A DNA stretch of 64,000 bases, taken from the NCBI GenBank assembly GCA_028280635.1, contig JANQLM010000043.1, positions 124,001 to 188,000 of the forward strand. The letters are read 5' to 3'. Made by a program: the position numbers and the translations under genes. The notes beneath the pieces are model-generated. The model made no database searches. It worked only from the letters and a program-made list of their open reading frames with translations, and was not told the DNA's origin. The DNA is from Halieaceae bacterium (GTDB lineage Bacteria > Pseudomonadota > Gammaproteobacteria > Pseudomonadales > Halieaceae). This document shows, piece by piece, positions 1 through 8,782 of the stretch. Position 1 is the first letter of the stretch, and each line of letters begins with the position of its first letter.

Positions 1-607
1 AGTTGGCATCCACCCGGTATACCTGGCTGTGGGCGACTTTCGCGCCTGGCAGGTCGTAGGGCTTCAATGCCGCGCCGATGGTATCGAGGGCAGGCTCGAA
101 GTGGGCGGCATCCGGGTCGCAATTGATAAACACCAGCCCCTCATAGACGCAGCAACGGGCATGCTTGAGGCCGTGGTCCGCCGGATCAAAGCCCTCCAGC
201 GCCTCCATGGCGCGGGCCGCCTTGAGGCTGCCGTCCAGCTTGTAGACCCAACCGTGATAGGGACAAACGAAGGTCTTGCGGTTGCCGTGCTTCTCCTCGC
301 AGATCCGGGCGCCGCGATGCCGGCAGATGTTCATGAGGGCGTGGATCTCGCCGTCCTCATCGCGACAGATGATGATGGCGTCTTCGCCCAGCTCAAACTG
401 AATGTAGTCGCCCGGCCCGGGTAGCTGGCTGATGTGGGCGGCGTAGAGCCAGCCGCGGTAGAGAATCTGCTCCAACTCCCGCTCGAACACCAGCTGCGAG
501 CGATAGAAATAGGGGTCCATCGCGTAGCCGGTCTTCTGCTGCTGGGCGGCAGTCTTCTCCGCCATCAGCGCCGGCGAGTCATCTACCTTGGTTGCGATCA
601 GCTTCAT
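1..607 (-). CDS. Rieske non-heme iron oxygenase, alpha subunit (3' end outside window)
   Basis: N-terminal 202 residues of a ring-hydroxylating-type oxygenase; the gene runs off the left edge. Seen: a complete Rieske [2Fe-2S] motif, C95-x-H97, 17 residues, then C115-x2-H118 (CRH ... CPYHGW). The mononuclear iron domain that would show substrate type lies beyond the window. Family knowledge: such proteins hydroxylate aromatics or demethylate quaternary amines (CntA/GbcA type). The start ATG sits 3 bases after the stop of the glutamine-synthetase-like gene, so it is the last visible gene of the operon reading leftward from 8665. No ferredoxin or reductase partner is visible. Oxygenase assignment is firm; the substrate is unknown. 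Confidence 0.9.
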   Translation of the reverse strand, partial: MKLIATKVDDSPALMAEKTAAQQQKTGYAMDPYFYRSQLVFERELEQILYRGWLYAAHISQLPGPGDYIQFELGEDAIIICRDEDGEIHALMNICRHRGARICEEKHGNRKTFVCPYHGWVYKLDGSLKAARAMEALEGFDPADHGLKHARCCVYEGLVFINCDPDAAHFEPALDTIGAALKPYDLPGAKVAHSQVYRVDAN

Positions 608-610
608 GGC

Positions 611-1993
611 TCAGACCGTGCGCAGATACCATTCGTAGTCGAGATTACTGACCACCGCCTGGAACTGGTGGTACTCGTCGCGACGAGTCATCTCGAACAG
701 GCGGGTGAAGTGTTCACCGAAGTAGGTCGGCACGATATCGCTGGCCAGCCAGTTGTCCAGGGCACGCGGCCAGTTGGTGGCCAGGGTGATCTCTTCGTTC
801 TCCAGGAATTCTCCTTCGACAACCCGGGTGCCCGGCTCACAGTGATTCTTCAGGCCGTGGTGAATGCCACCCAGCACGGCGGCCAGCACCAGGTAGGGAT
901 TGGCGTCAGCGCCGGCCACCCGGTGCTCGATGCGCAGGTTTTTTGCGTCGCTGACCGGGATACGCAGGGACACGTTGCGATGGTTGTAACCCCAGTTCGG
1001 CGACAGCGGCGCATAGCAGCCGGGCTTCAGGCGCCGATAGGAATTGGCGTTGGGGGCAAACACCGCCTGGCAGTCTTTCATCATCACCCCCAGGCCGCCG
1101 ATGGCGTCGCGCATGCGCGGCCCGATAGGTGGCACCTCGCTGCTATCGGGGTCGACAAAGATATTGTTACCGTCCGCGTCGTAGACACTGATGTGAATAT
1201 GCAGGCCGTTGCCGGGCTCGTCAGCGAAGGGCTTGGCCATGAAGGTCGAGCCGATACCCAGGGAGGCCGCCACGCCCTTGATCAGGCGTTTGAGCATCAC
1301 CGCGTGATCGCAGGCGGTGACCACATCGTCGACGTGATGCAGGTTGATCTCGAACTGCCCGGGAGCGAACTCCAGATGGGCGGTGGTGGCGGGGATGCCC
1401 TGCTCTTCGCAGGCCAGCCGCACCGCTTCCAGGAAACCGTCAAACTCCGCCATATCCTCGGGGTTGCAGTACTGGGTGCCGTCCTGGCCCAGGTTGGTCC
1501 CCAGGATGCGACCCAGCCGCGGCTGCGGCACCGGGCCGTCACCATCCGCCAGCAGGTAGAACTCAAGCTCCGTGGCTACCACCACCCGGAGGCCCATCTC
1601 AGTCAGCGGCTTCAACGCATTGGCCAGCAGGGTGCGTGAATTGAAGCCCAGCGGCGAACCATCCAGCTCCGTCCAGTTCGCCAGCACCTGGTGGGTAGCC
1701 GACTTCAGCCAGGGGATGGGCGCAAGGGTCTCTACCACCGGCCAGAAACGCTTGTCCGGATCGCCGTCGAGTGTACCCAGGCCCAGCGGCTCGCAGCAGT
1801 CGCCCAGGGTGTTCATGATCGGCGTGGTGCCGGGCCCGGTCAGCCCCTTCTCAAAAAAGGTCTCGATCTCGGCGCGCGGGATACGCTTGGCGCGCAGGAT
1901 ACCGTTCATGTCCGGCGTCAGGATTTCCAGGCTGGCCAGGTCGGGATTCTGCTCGAGATAGGCGTCCAACGCCTTGCGTGATGCATCTGTCAT
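611..1993 (-). CDS. glutamine synthetase family protein (gamma-glutamyl-amide ligase type)
   Basis: 460 residues, a full-length class-I GS-type ligase. Visible signatures: ELEFYL (metal-binding glutamate), GQFEINLHH, GNGLHIHISV, and the NSYRRLKPG...NHRNVSLRIP / RIEHRVAGADANPYL blocks of the C-terminal active site. The protein resembles the PuuA/GlnT branch, which joins glutamate to an amine, more than nitrogen-assimilating GlnA: I do not see a GlnA-like C-terminal adenylylation tyrosine block. Its place between acyl-CoA/C1 enzymes and a Rieske oxygenase suggests gamma-glutamylation of an amine substrate or intermediate. That role is inference. The start ATG lies just after the stop of the short hydratase remnant. 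Confidence 0.88.
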   Translation of the reverse strand: MTDASRKALDAYLEQNPDLASLEILTPDMNGILRAKRIPRAEIETFFEKGLTGPGTTPIMNTLGDCCEPLGLGTLDGDPDKRFWPVVETLAPIPWLKSATHQVLANWTELDGSPLGFNSRTLLANALKPLTEMGLRVVVATELEFYLLADGDGPVPQPRLGRILGTNLGQDGTQYCNPEDMAEFDGFLEAVRLACEEQGIPATTAHLEFAPGQFEINLHHVDDVVTACDHAVMLKRLIKGVAASLGIGSTFMAKPFADEPGNGLHIHISVYDADGNNIFVDPDSSEVPPIGPRMRDAIGGLGVMMKDCQAVFAPNANSYRRLKPGCYAPLSPNWGYNHRNVSLRIPVSDAKNLRIEHRVAGADANPYLVLAAVLGGIHHGLKNHCEPGTRVVEGEFLENEEITLATNWPRALDNWLASDIVPTYFGEHFTRLFEMTRRDEYHQFQAVVSNLDYEWYLRTV

Positions 1994-1995
1994 GC

Positions 1996-2163
1996 TTATT
2001 CCTTGTTGGCCTGCTGGGCGACATCGGCGCCTGCGCGTTGCCCCCGGGTGGCCGAGGCTTCTATTTCTACATCGAATTCTAGGGCCCGCGCCAGCGCCTC
2101 GGGCATGCCCATGATTCGGTAGGTCTCATTGATAGCCTGTTTGCCAGACCCGGCCACAGCCAT
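1996..2163 (-). pseudogene. C-terminal remnant of an enoyl-CoA hydratase/isomerase
   Basis: A 55-codon reading frame between the ATP-grasp gene and the GS-like gene. Its translation contains INETYRIMGMPEALARALE followed by FDVEIEAS, which looks like the C-terminal helix of enoyl-CoA hydratase/crotonase proteins. The rest of the fold (about 200 residues, including the oxyanion hole) is absent. The same frame runs upstream only to the stop codon of the ATP-grasp gene, so no larger gene exists here. Most likely a deletion left the tail in the operon; a functional small protein is less likely. Recognition is from memory of the family. Confidence 0.5.
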
Positions 2164-2196
2164 ATCGTTAGCAGCCGGCCCGTCATCGGCGATGGT

Positions 2197-2949
2197 TTAC
2201 GGGCATGTGGTGCTATCCTCGCGCGGCAGGTCGCTCAGCACCACCAGGGCATCCAGGCCCACGACTCCCCAGGCGCCCACCTTGACCGGATTGATATCCA
2301 CCTCGATCACACAGTCAGCCAGGGCATGCATCAGCGCCGACAGCCGCGCGGCCATCTCGCAGAAGGCATTCATATCCACGGCGTCCGCTCCCTGCGCACT
2401 GTCCAGGGGCGGTTGTGGCTCCAAGCCGGCCAACGCTCGTTGAGCCGTAGCGGCACCAAAGGGCGCCGCCAGCATCACCAGATTGCTCGGGGTCTCGGCA
2501 TCTTCAGCACCAATGTCAGCAGCAGTTTCAGCAACAAGGCCCAGTGTGACCATAGGCCCACGCTGGGGATCGCGGTACGCACCCAGGGTCATTTCCACCC
2601 CGGGCGCATCGATCATTGGTGCGATATAAGCCTCAGGCCCCAGCCGGTCTGCGAGTTCCTCATAGGCGGCGATCAGGTCGTCGGCCGTAGCGATACTCAG
2701 GATCACGCCGCCCACGTCCGACTTGTGCTCCACGGCGGCGGTTTTCAACACCACCGGATAGTGGAGTTGCTCCGCGACTGATGCCAGTTCCCCCGCGTCG
2801 TTTACCAGCATGCCGGCATTCATCGTCAGGCCACACTCCTGCAGCAGCGCTGTGGACAGGTGCTCTCCCAGACTGCCCGCGAGGCCTGCCGCCGCAATCT
2901 GGGCGCGCAGGCTGTCGATGATCAGGGGCGAAAGCGTCGGTACGGCCAT
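2197..2949 (-). CDS. stand-alone ATP-grasp subunit of an ADP-forming acyl-CoA synthetase
   Basis: 250 residues matching the ATP-grasp (beta) part of acetate/acyl-CoA ligases (ADP-forming). Seen: HYPVVLKTAAVEHKSDVGGV (ATP-grasp lysine and the usual H-K-S-D-V-G-G-V block, about residues 66-85) and a C-terminal EVDINPVKVG segment typical of this domain. The CoA-binding and CoA-ligase alpha domains that carry the phospho-histidine are not encoded next door, so the partner must be elsewhere or the gene is a remnant of a fused protein. Its ATG overlaps the stop of the GcvT-like gene by one base, indicating translational coupling. The next gene downstream is a truncated hydratase, so part of an acyl-CoA module seems to have been lost here. 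Confidence 0.75.
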   Translation of the reverse strand: MAVPTLSPLIIDSLRAQIAAAGLAGSLGEHLSTALLQECGLTMNAGMLVNDAGELASVAEQLHYPVVLKTAAVEHKSDVGGVILSIATADDLIAAYEELADRLGPEAYIAPMIDAPGVEMTLGAYRDPQRGPMVTLGLVAETAADIGAEDAETPSNLVMLAAPFGAATAQRALAGLEPQPPLDSAQGADAVDMNAFCEMAARLSALMHALADCVIEVDINPVKVGAWGVVGLDALVVLSDLPREDSTTCP

Positions 2950-4139
2950 CAGAGGTCTTGCGCAGGCGTGGCCCGGCGCCGGGGCGGGTTGAAGACCGGG
3001 TCCCTGCGCACCCGGCAGCGGGACAGCAGGCGCGTCCAGTGCAGCTCGCGGTTGTAGTAAATCTCCGCATACATCTCATCGTCGTCGCGGCCCCAGGGCA
3101 TGTTCATTGAGGCCAGTGCGATATTGCTCTTCGCGGTGGGGCACCAGGCCGCGGAGGTGACGTGGCCGATGGTGCGGCCGTGCTTGTCGAGGATGAAGCT
3201 GTGGTTCGCCGGCTTGTTGCCTTCGATGTCGAGAATCACAAAACGGTAGCGCGAGCCCTCACGCTTCTCTTTCAGCAGCGCGTTGCGCCCGGTAAAGGGA
3301 CCCTTGTCGAAATCCACCAGCCACTCCAGGCCCAGCTCGAAGGGGCTGCGGGCGCGGCCGTGGCGAACCACCTGTTCGGCGGGCACAAAGTCCTCACCGG
3401 CCATAATGAAGCCGGCCTCGATACGTGCAATGCCCAGGGCCTCCGAGCCCACCGGGCGAATCAGCCGTTCTCGGCCCGCCGCGAACAGCGCATCCCAAAG
3501 TGGCAGTGCCTGCTGGGCGTCGATCCACAGCTCATAGCCCAGGTCGCCGGTATAGCCGGTTCGGGACACCAGCAGTTCGGCACCGTTGAACGGGAAAGTG
3601 GCAACGCCGAATGGCTTGAGGTTCTCGATACCGGAGAGGCCCATATTGCGAAGGGTGGCGCAGGAGGTGGGTCCCTGTACCGCGAGGGCGGCAATCCCGG
3701 CGGTTTCGTCGACTATTTCCACATCGAAACCCAACGCCGACCAGTGCAGCCAGTCCATGCAGCGCTCCTGGGCGCACAGCCGGTAGTCGTCTTGGGCCAG
3801 GTGAAAGATGGTGCCGTCATCGTGCACCATACCCTCGTCGGTGCACCATACGGTGTAGCCGACCCGGCCCGGCTTGATCTTGCGGACATCGCGCACCATC
3901 ACCCGGTTCAGAAATGCCTCCGCATCGGGCCCGGTAATGCGGTATTTGGTCATCGGCGACAGGTCAAACACCCCGGTGGAATTGCGCATGGCGAAGTATT
4001 CCAGGCCCACTTCCTCGAAGGTGTTGGGTGTGGTGTAGCCCGCCCAGGTGTACCAGTCATTGGTCTGGCACAGGGCCGCCACCCGCGGCGCGAAGGGCGT
4101 GGGCATGACCATGCGTTCATCATGTGGTCTCAGGCTCAT
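2949..4139 (-). CDS. GcvT-like tetrahydrofolate-dependent methyl/aminomethyl transferase
   Basis: 396 residues with the T-protein fold. Visible family blocks: GVFDLSPMTKYRITGPDA near residue 55, AVQGPTSC in the middle, SRTGYTGDLGYELW (the folate-binding region), EALGIARIEAGFIMAGEDF, and a C-terminal barrel segment. No gcvH or gcvP is nearby, so this is unlikely to be the housekeeping glycine-cleavage T protein. Relatives in catabolic clusters remove methyl or methylene groups onto THF (DMSP demethylase DmdA, vanillate/syringate demethylases, dimethylglycine oxidation). It overlaps the upstream flavoprotein gene by four bases (ATGA) and the downstream ATP-grasp gene by one. The C1 role is inferred; the methyl donor is unknown. 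Confidence 0.82.
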   Translation of the reverse strand: MSLRPHDERMVMPTPFAPRVAALCQTNDWYTWAGYTTPNTFEEVGLEYFAMRNSTGVFDLSPMTKYRITGPDAEAFLNRVMVRDVRKIKPGRVGYTVWCTDEGMVHDDGTIFHLAQDDYRLCAQERCMDWLHWSALGFDVEIVDETAGIAALAVQGPTSCATLRNMGLSGIENLKPFGVATFPFNGAELLVSRTGYTGDLGYELWIDAQQALPLWDALFAAGRERLIRPVGSEALGIARIEAGFIMAGEDFVPAEQVVRHGRARSPFELGLEWLVDFDKGPFTGRNALLKEKREGSRYRFVILDIEGNKPANHSFILDKHGRTIGHVTSAAWCPTAKSNIALASMNMPWGRDDDEMYAEIYYNRELHWTRLLSRCRVRRDPVFNPPRRRATPAQDL

Positions 4140-5713
4140 GCGGCGCGCTCCTCCCTGTCTTTCCGGTGTTTGATGACGGCCTCGGCGGCGTTGCGGCCGG
4201 CCAGGCCCATAATGCCGCCGCCGGGGTGGGAACCGGCACCGCAGAGATACAGGCCCGGGATCGGGGTACGGTACTGGTGCGCCCCGGGCATGGGCCGCAT
4301 CAGCAGTGCCTGGTCCAGGGCGATTTCGCCGTGGTGCCAGTGGCCGCCGGCCATGCCGAACTCGCGTTCGAGATCCACCGGCGTGCTCAGTTCGCTGGCC
4401 AGCACCCGGTTGTTAATACCCGGCGCGTATCGCTCGAGCTGTTCCAGGGCGATCCGCTTGAAGACCTCTTTGCCGCTGTCCCAACCCTCCCTGAGGGCAT
4501 AGGGTGCAAACTGCACGATCGCCGACAGCACGTGCTTGCCCGCCGGGGTCAGGCTGTCGTCGTGCACCGAGGGAATGGAGATTTCCATCACCGGCGCCCG
4601 GGAATACTCGCCGTACTTGGCGTGATTAAAGGCGCGCTCGATATGGTCCATGGTCGGCGCCAGCAGCAGGCGCTGCCCGGCGAGGGCCGCGTCCAGGCCC
4701 CTGAAGTCCGGCAGTGTATCCAGCGCCAGGTGCAGCTTGGCGGACACGCCGCGACTGCGGAAGTTGTGCACCCGGCGGGAGAAGCCGGCATCCAGGTTCG
4801 GGTAACCCACCAGCTTTTCGAAAGTGGTCTTCGGGTCGGCATTGGAAACAATGGTGTCGGCGAACAGCGTTTCGCCACTCTCCAGAGTCACACCGGTGGC
4901 GTGGCAACCCTGCATCTCCACCCGCGCCACCTTGCTGTCACAGCGAATCTCCGCGCCGAAGCCACGGGCAGCCTCCGCGAAGGCCTGGCCGACAGCCCCC
5001 ATGCCGCCGCGTACCAGGGCCGGGCCGCTGTTGCCCCATGCATCAGCGATATGGCGGTGCAGATAACCGTACACCGTATTGGGTGAGCGCGGGCCCATGT
5101 GGGAACCCAACACACCGTCCATGGCCACCGCCGCTTTCAGCAGCTCGCTGTCAAAGTGCTCATTGGCAACGTCGTAGATGTTGATCAGACCGACCCGCAT
5201 CAGGTCCTGCATGTCCTCCTTGCCCAGGCGCTTCAGTGACCAGCCCAGCTTCAACAGGGAGAAGGCATCGTCCCAACTGCGATCCACCAGAGTCGGCTGG
5301 CGACGGCTGAAGAAACCGTCCAGCACCTTACCGAAGCGCCTGTTCTGGCTGTGGAATTTCGCATAGGCAACAGCGTCGTTGCCGGACACGCCACTGACAC
5401 TTCCACCGTCGATCACCAGGTGGGCGCCGTCCTCGGCCAGCGCCACGGTCTTTAAATCGCGGGCCGCGTAGTCGAGGCCGTGGCTGGCAAGTCCCAGGTC
5501 TTTGGCGACTCCCGGATTGAGCTGGGTCAGCAGGTGGGCGCCGCTGGAGACTCGGAAGCCCGGGTGGAACTCGCGGGTGGCAGCCGCACCACCCGGCTGG
5601 CTGGCCGCCTCCAGCACCAGCACCTTGCGACCCGCCTTCGCGAGGTAAGCAGCGCACACCAGGCCATTGTGGCCGGCGCCGATAATGATCGTGTCAAAGC
5701 GCTTGTCAGTCAT
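4136..5713 (-). CDS. FAD-dependent oxidoreductase, phytoene-dehydrogenase-like (copy 2)
   Basis: 525 residues from the ATG at 5713, chosen because the protein then begins MTDKRFDTIIIGAGHNGL, as its paralogue does; an ATG 8 codons upstream lies inside the previous gene. N-terminal Rossmann dinucleotide-binding motif (GAGHNGLVCAAYLAKAG), then PGGAAATREFHPGF, and a C-terminal FAD motif, LYLCGAGSHPGGGIMG. This is the COG1233/CrtI-like flavoprotein architecture, which also includes amine and carotenoid oxidoreductases. No carotenoid genes are nearby, so amine or alcohol oxidation within the operon is more likely. It is clearly paralogous to the gene immediately upstream. Confidence 0.85.
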   Translation of the reverse strand: MTDKRFDTIIIGAGHNGLVCAAYLAKAGRKVLVLEAASQPGGAAATREFHPGFRVSSGAHLLTQLNPGVAKDLGLASHGLDYAARDLKTVALAEDGAHLVIDGGSVSGVSGNDAVAYAKFHSQNRRFGKVLDGFFSRRQPTLVDRSWDDAFSLLKLGWSLKRLGKEDMQDLMRVGLINIYDVANEHFDSELLKAAVAMDGVLGSHMGPRSPNTVYGYLHRHIADAWGNSGPALVRGGMGAVGQAFAEAARGFGAEIRCDSKVARVEMQGCHATGVTLESGETLFADTIVSNADPKTTFEKLVGYPNLDAGFSRRVHNFRSRGVSAKLHLALDTLPDFRGLDAALAGQRLLLAPTMDHIERAFNHAKYGEYSRAPVMEISIPSVHDDSLTPAGKHVLSAIVQFAPYALREGWDSGKEVFKRIALEQLERYAPGINNRVLASELSTPVDLEREFGMAGGHWHHGEIALDQALLMRPMPGAHQYRTPIPGLYLCGAGSHPGGGIMGLAGRNAAEAVIKHRKDREERAA

Positions 5714-7322
5714 CGAGATAGCCCTCCGGCACGACATTGGGTTTCTTGAGATCCATGAGAATTTCCCGCGCTGCGTTGGCGCCGGGCGCGGCCATCACGC
5801 CGCCACCGGGGTGGGTACCGGAGCCGCACATATACATACCCTGCACCGGACCGCGGTACTGGGCGTAACCCGGAAAGGGCCGATTGAAGAGCAATTGGTC
5901 GAAGGTCAGCTCGCCCTGGAAAATATTGCCCTCGGTGAGGCCCACCTCGTTGTCGATCTCATGGGGGGTGCGGACTTCCACGTCCAGCACCAGGTCCTTG
6001 AAGTCCGGGCTGTAGCGGGAGATTTTGTCCAGCACTGTCTTACCGAAGGCGTCGCATTTCTCAGGAGTCCAGGGACCATCCGCCAGCGTCGGAGGACAGT
6101 ACTGCACAAACACCGTCATCATGTGCTTGCCCGGGGCCGCCATGGTGGGGTCCACCTGGGTGGGGATGAGCATGTCGAAATAGGGATCTTCCGACCAGGT
6201 GCCCGCCTTCCAGTCATCGTAGGCCCGCTCCAACTCGAACAGGCTCTCGCTGGCATGCATATCAGAGACCATCAGCGTCGAGCTCTTGGGCATGGCCGGG
6301 AAGGTCGGCAGGCCATCCAGCGCTATATTGAGCTTGCCGGAGGAACCGCGGATCTTGAAGTTTTTGGCCCGGTGCACCACCTCCGCCGGCAGGTCGCTGG
6401 CATCGAAACACTCCAGGAAGGTGCGCTTGGGGTCGAGGTTGGAGACCACTGTGCCGGCGTGGTACTCGGTGCCGTCGGCCAGCGCCACACCCACTGCGCG
6501 GCCGCCCCTGACGATCACCCGGTGCACGTCAGCGTCACAGACGATTTCGCCACCAAAGGACTTCAGGCTGCTGGCCAGGGCGTCGGCCACCGCTCCCATG
6601 CCGCCGCGGGCAAAACCCCAGGCGCCGACGCTGCCGTCAACGTCGCCCATGTAGTGATGCAGCAACACGTAGGCGGTGCCGGGGGAGTACACGCCCAGGG
6701 CCGTGCCGATAATGCCACTGCCGGCCATATGCGCCTTGATCAGGTCGGTCTCGAAATACTCATCGAGGTAGTCACCGATGCTCATGGTCCAGAAGCGCAG
6801 GGTATCCAGCAGGCCCTCGTCGCCCATATCGGTAAAGGATTCCGCCAGTTCCAGCAGGCCCTTGATGTCGCGGGGCTTGAATGAGGTCGGGTCGGGGGGC
6901 GTGGTCATCAGGTACTTGCGGATCAGCCGGGTCTGGCGCATCACATTCGCGGAAAAACGATCGTAGGCATTGGCGTCGCGCACCGAGTGCCGCGCCATCT
7001 CGCGATACTGGCGCTCGTGATCGCCGTAGTTACCGAAGTAATCGCCGTCGCGGGTAAAGGTCACGCCGCCCTCGTAGGGAATCACCTGTAGTCCATGGCG
7101 CGGCAGCTCCAGGTCACGGGTGATCTCCGGGCGCAGCAGGCTGCAGACATAGGAACAGTTGGAATACTTCCAGCCCGGGTGCAACTCGCGGCTGACGGTG
7201 GCGCCGCCGATGTAGGGGTTGCGCTCCAGCACCAGCACGTCCAGCCCTGCCTTGGCCAGGTAGGCGGCGTTGCAGAGCCCATTGTGGCCGGCGCCGATGA
7301 CGATGGCGTCATACTTCTTCAT
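5706..7322 (-). CDS. FAD-dependent oxidoreductase, phytoene-dehydrogenase-like (copy 1)
   Basis: 538 residues. N terminus DAIVIGAGHNGLCNAAYLA binds the FAD ADP moiety; IGGATVSRELHPGW follows, and near the C terminus CGSGTHPGGGVMAAPGANAA closes the flavin site. Same family and length as the next gene, with similar motifs in the same order, so the pair arose by duplication and has diverged. It overlaps the aminotransferase stop (ATGA) and its own stop overlaps the downstream start by 8 bases, so all three are translationally coupled. Two homologous subunits could form a heteromer or act on successive intermediates; neither can be decided from sequence. Confidence 0.85.
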   Translation of the reverse strand: MKKYDAIVIGAGHNGLCNAAYLAKAGLDVLVLERNPYIGGATVSRELHPGWKYSNCSYVCSLLRPEITRDLELPRHGLQVIPYEGGVTFTRDGDYFGNYGDHERQYREMARHSVRDANAYDRFSANVMRQTRLIRKYLMTTPPDPTSFKPRDIKGLLELAESFTDMGDEGLLDTLRFWTMSIGDYLDEYFETDLIKAHMAGSGIIGTALGVYSPGTAYVLLHHYMGDVDGSVGAWGFARGGMGAVADALASSLKSFGGEIVCDADVHRVIVRGGRAVGVALADGTEYHAGTVVSNLDPKRTFLECFDASDLPAEVVHRAKNFKIRGSSGKLNIALDGLPTFPAMPKSSTLMVSDMHASESLFELERAYDDWKAGTWSEDPYFDMLIPTQVDPTMAAPGKHMMTVFVQYCPPTLADGPWTPEKCDAFGKTVLDKISRYSPDFKDLVLDVEVRTPHEIDNEVGLTEGNIFQGELTFDQLLFNRPFPGYAQYRGPVQGMYMCGSGTHPGGGVMAAPGANAAREILMDLKKPNVVPEGYLDD

Positions 7323-8665
7323 GCTGCACTTCCTTTTCCGCCGCGCGCCGCAGCCAGCTTTTCAATGGTGGCGTCCACCGCACCCTCGAAGGCCGCCAGG
7401 GTATCCTCGAGGCATGCCTGGTCGTGGGCAGCGCAGATAAACCAGGGTTCGCGGGAGTCCGGTTCGACAATCACACCGCGGTCGTGCAGTTCCGGCGCCA
7501 TGGCGTCGTAGAAGCTGTAGTCGGAGCGCACCCATTCACGGTAGTTGCTGGGCGGCGTCTGCGCCAGGAACAGGCCGCCCATGGACGGGTGGCCGACAAA
7601 GCTGTGGGCAATATCCCGGGCGTCCAGGATACGAGTAATGCCAGCCTGGAGACGGCTGCCATAAACGGCGATGTCCTCCAGGGCTGAAGTGGTGGCGAGA
7701 ATCTCCAGGGTTTTCTCTGCCGCAGCGATGCTCACGGAGTGCGCCGTATAGGTGCCGCCGTGCACCACGCCGTCGCCGATATGACGCATCAGCGCCTCGC
7801 GCCCGGCCACCACCGATATGGGGTAGCCGTTGGCGATGGCCTTGGCGAAGGTGCAGATATCCGCCTCCACGCCCATCAACTCCTGGATACCGCCACGGGC
7901 GACGCGGAAACCCGTTTTCACCTCGTCGATGACCAGGACCACGCCGTAGCGGTCGCACAGTTCGCGCACCGCATGCATGTATTCGCGGGTGGCGGTAATG
8001 GAACAGCAGTTGCCCATCATCGGCTCAATCAACAGGGTACCGATACGGTCGCCGTGGGCGCGCAATACGTCCTCCAGCTTCTCGGCGTCGTTCATGGGCA
8101 CCATATGCAGGTGTTGCTTCACGCTCTCCGGCACGCCGGCGCTGTAGGCCACCACCTCGGGATCGCGGCCGCTGTCGGGAGTCCAGCCGTTCTCCACCTC
8201 CGAGTACCACAGCACCGGGTCGAACACGCCGTGGTAGCCGCCCTCGATCATGATGAAGTCGTCCTTGCCGCTGGCGGCACGGGCTACTCGCAGCGCCGCC
8301 ATCACCGCCTCGGTGCCGGAGTTGCTGTAACGCACCAGTTCCGCCGCCGGCACCATGTTCGAAATACGCTGGGCCACGCTGTACTCGCGCTCGGTGGCAA
8401 AGGCAAACACGCCGCCGACTTCCATGCCCTCGCGCGCGGCGGCGTCTACTTCCGGGTGTGCATAGCCGAGAATGGCCGGACCGTAGCCCAGCCGGTAGTC
8501 AACGTAAGTGTTGTCGTCGATCTCGGTGATTCGACCACCCCTGCCATGCTTGATGTAAATGGTGCGGTCGTCGCCCCAGTAGCGAAAATTGGAGGCCACC
8601 CCCAGCGGCAGTTGCTGAACCGAGCGGGCGAAGTGTGCATTTGAACTGGCAAGCGTGCGAGACAT
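7319..8665 (-). CDS. class III PLP aminotransferase (glutamate-1-semialdehyde aminomutase-like)
   Basis: 448 residues from the ATG at 8665. An ATG at 8743 is in frame but would start inside the 30-bp operator palindrome; the protein beginning MSRTLASSNAHFARS matches the usual family N terminus, so I prefer 8665. Motifs: NSGTEAVMAALRVARA (cofactor phosphate), LLIEPMMGN, VVLVIDEVKTGFR (Asp to the PLP pyridine nitrogen), and TFAKAIANGYP with the Schiff-base lysine at about residue 275. It is the first gene of the operon. The HemL-like fold is shared with amino-acid mutases and omega-transaminases. Since it lies in a catabolic cluster, it probably handles an amine of that pathway and not tetrapyrrole synthesis. 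Confidence 0.87.
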   Translation of the reverse strand: MSRTLASSNAHFARSVQQLPLGVASNFRYWGDDRTIYIKHGRGGRITEIDDNTYVDYRLGYGPAILGYAHPEVDAAAREGMEVGGVFAFATEREYSVAQRISNMVPAAELVRYSNSGTEAVMAALRVARAASGKDDFIMIEGGYHGVFDPVLWYSEVENGWTPDSGRDPEVVAYSAGVPESVKQHLHMVPMNDAEKLEDVLRAHGDRIGTLLIEPMMGNCCSITATREYMHAVRELCDRYGVVLVIDEVKTGFRVARGGIQELMGVEADICTFAKAIANGYPISVVAGREALMRHIGDGVVHGGTYTAHSVSIAAAEKTLEILATTSALEDIAVYGSRLQAGITRILDARDIAHSFVGHPSMGGLFLAQTPPSNYREWVRSDYSFYDAMAPELHDRGVIVEPDSREPWFICAAHDQACLEDTLAAFEGAVDATIEKLAAARGGKGSAA

Positions 8666-8720
8666 CGGAAATTCGCTTTCGGTGAGATTCCGGCAGATTG
8701 CCAGCTCCGTCCTGCCTTGT

Positions 8721-8750
8721 CCAGTGAATGAATGATCATTCATTCACTGG
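8721..8750. promoter_or_regulatory. perfect 30-bp palindrome, probable TetR-family operator
   Basis: Both strands read CCAGTGAATGAATGA then its exact reverse complement: 15-bp arms with no spacer and no mismatch. It lies in the divergent gap between the aminotransferase (start 8665) and the TetR gene (start 8783). TetR proteins usually bind such palindromes and repress both sides. Internal ATGA repeats make each arm partly repetitive. The direct binding claim is inference. Confidence 0.85.
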
Positions 8751-8782
8751 ACAGATGAACCCGCCTGTACTAGTGTTGCGCC

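Noticed and set aside
434..1639. 401-codon plus-strand frame opposite the GS-like gene
   Set aside because: Shadow of a gene with clear GS active-site motifs; no recognisable domain in the antisense translation.
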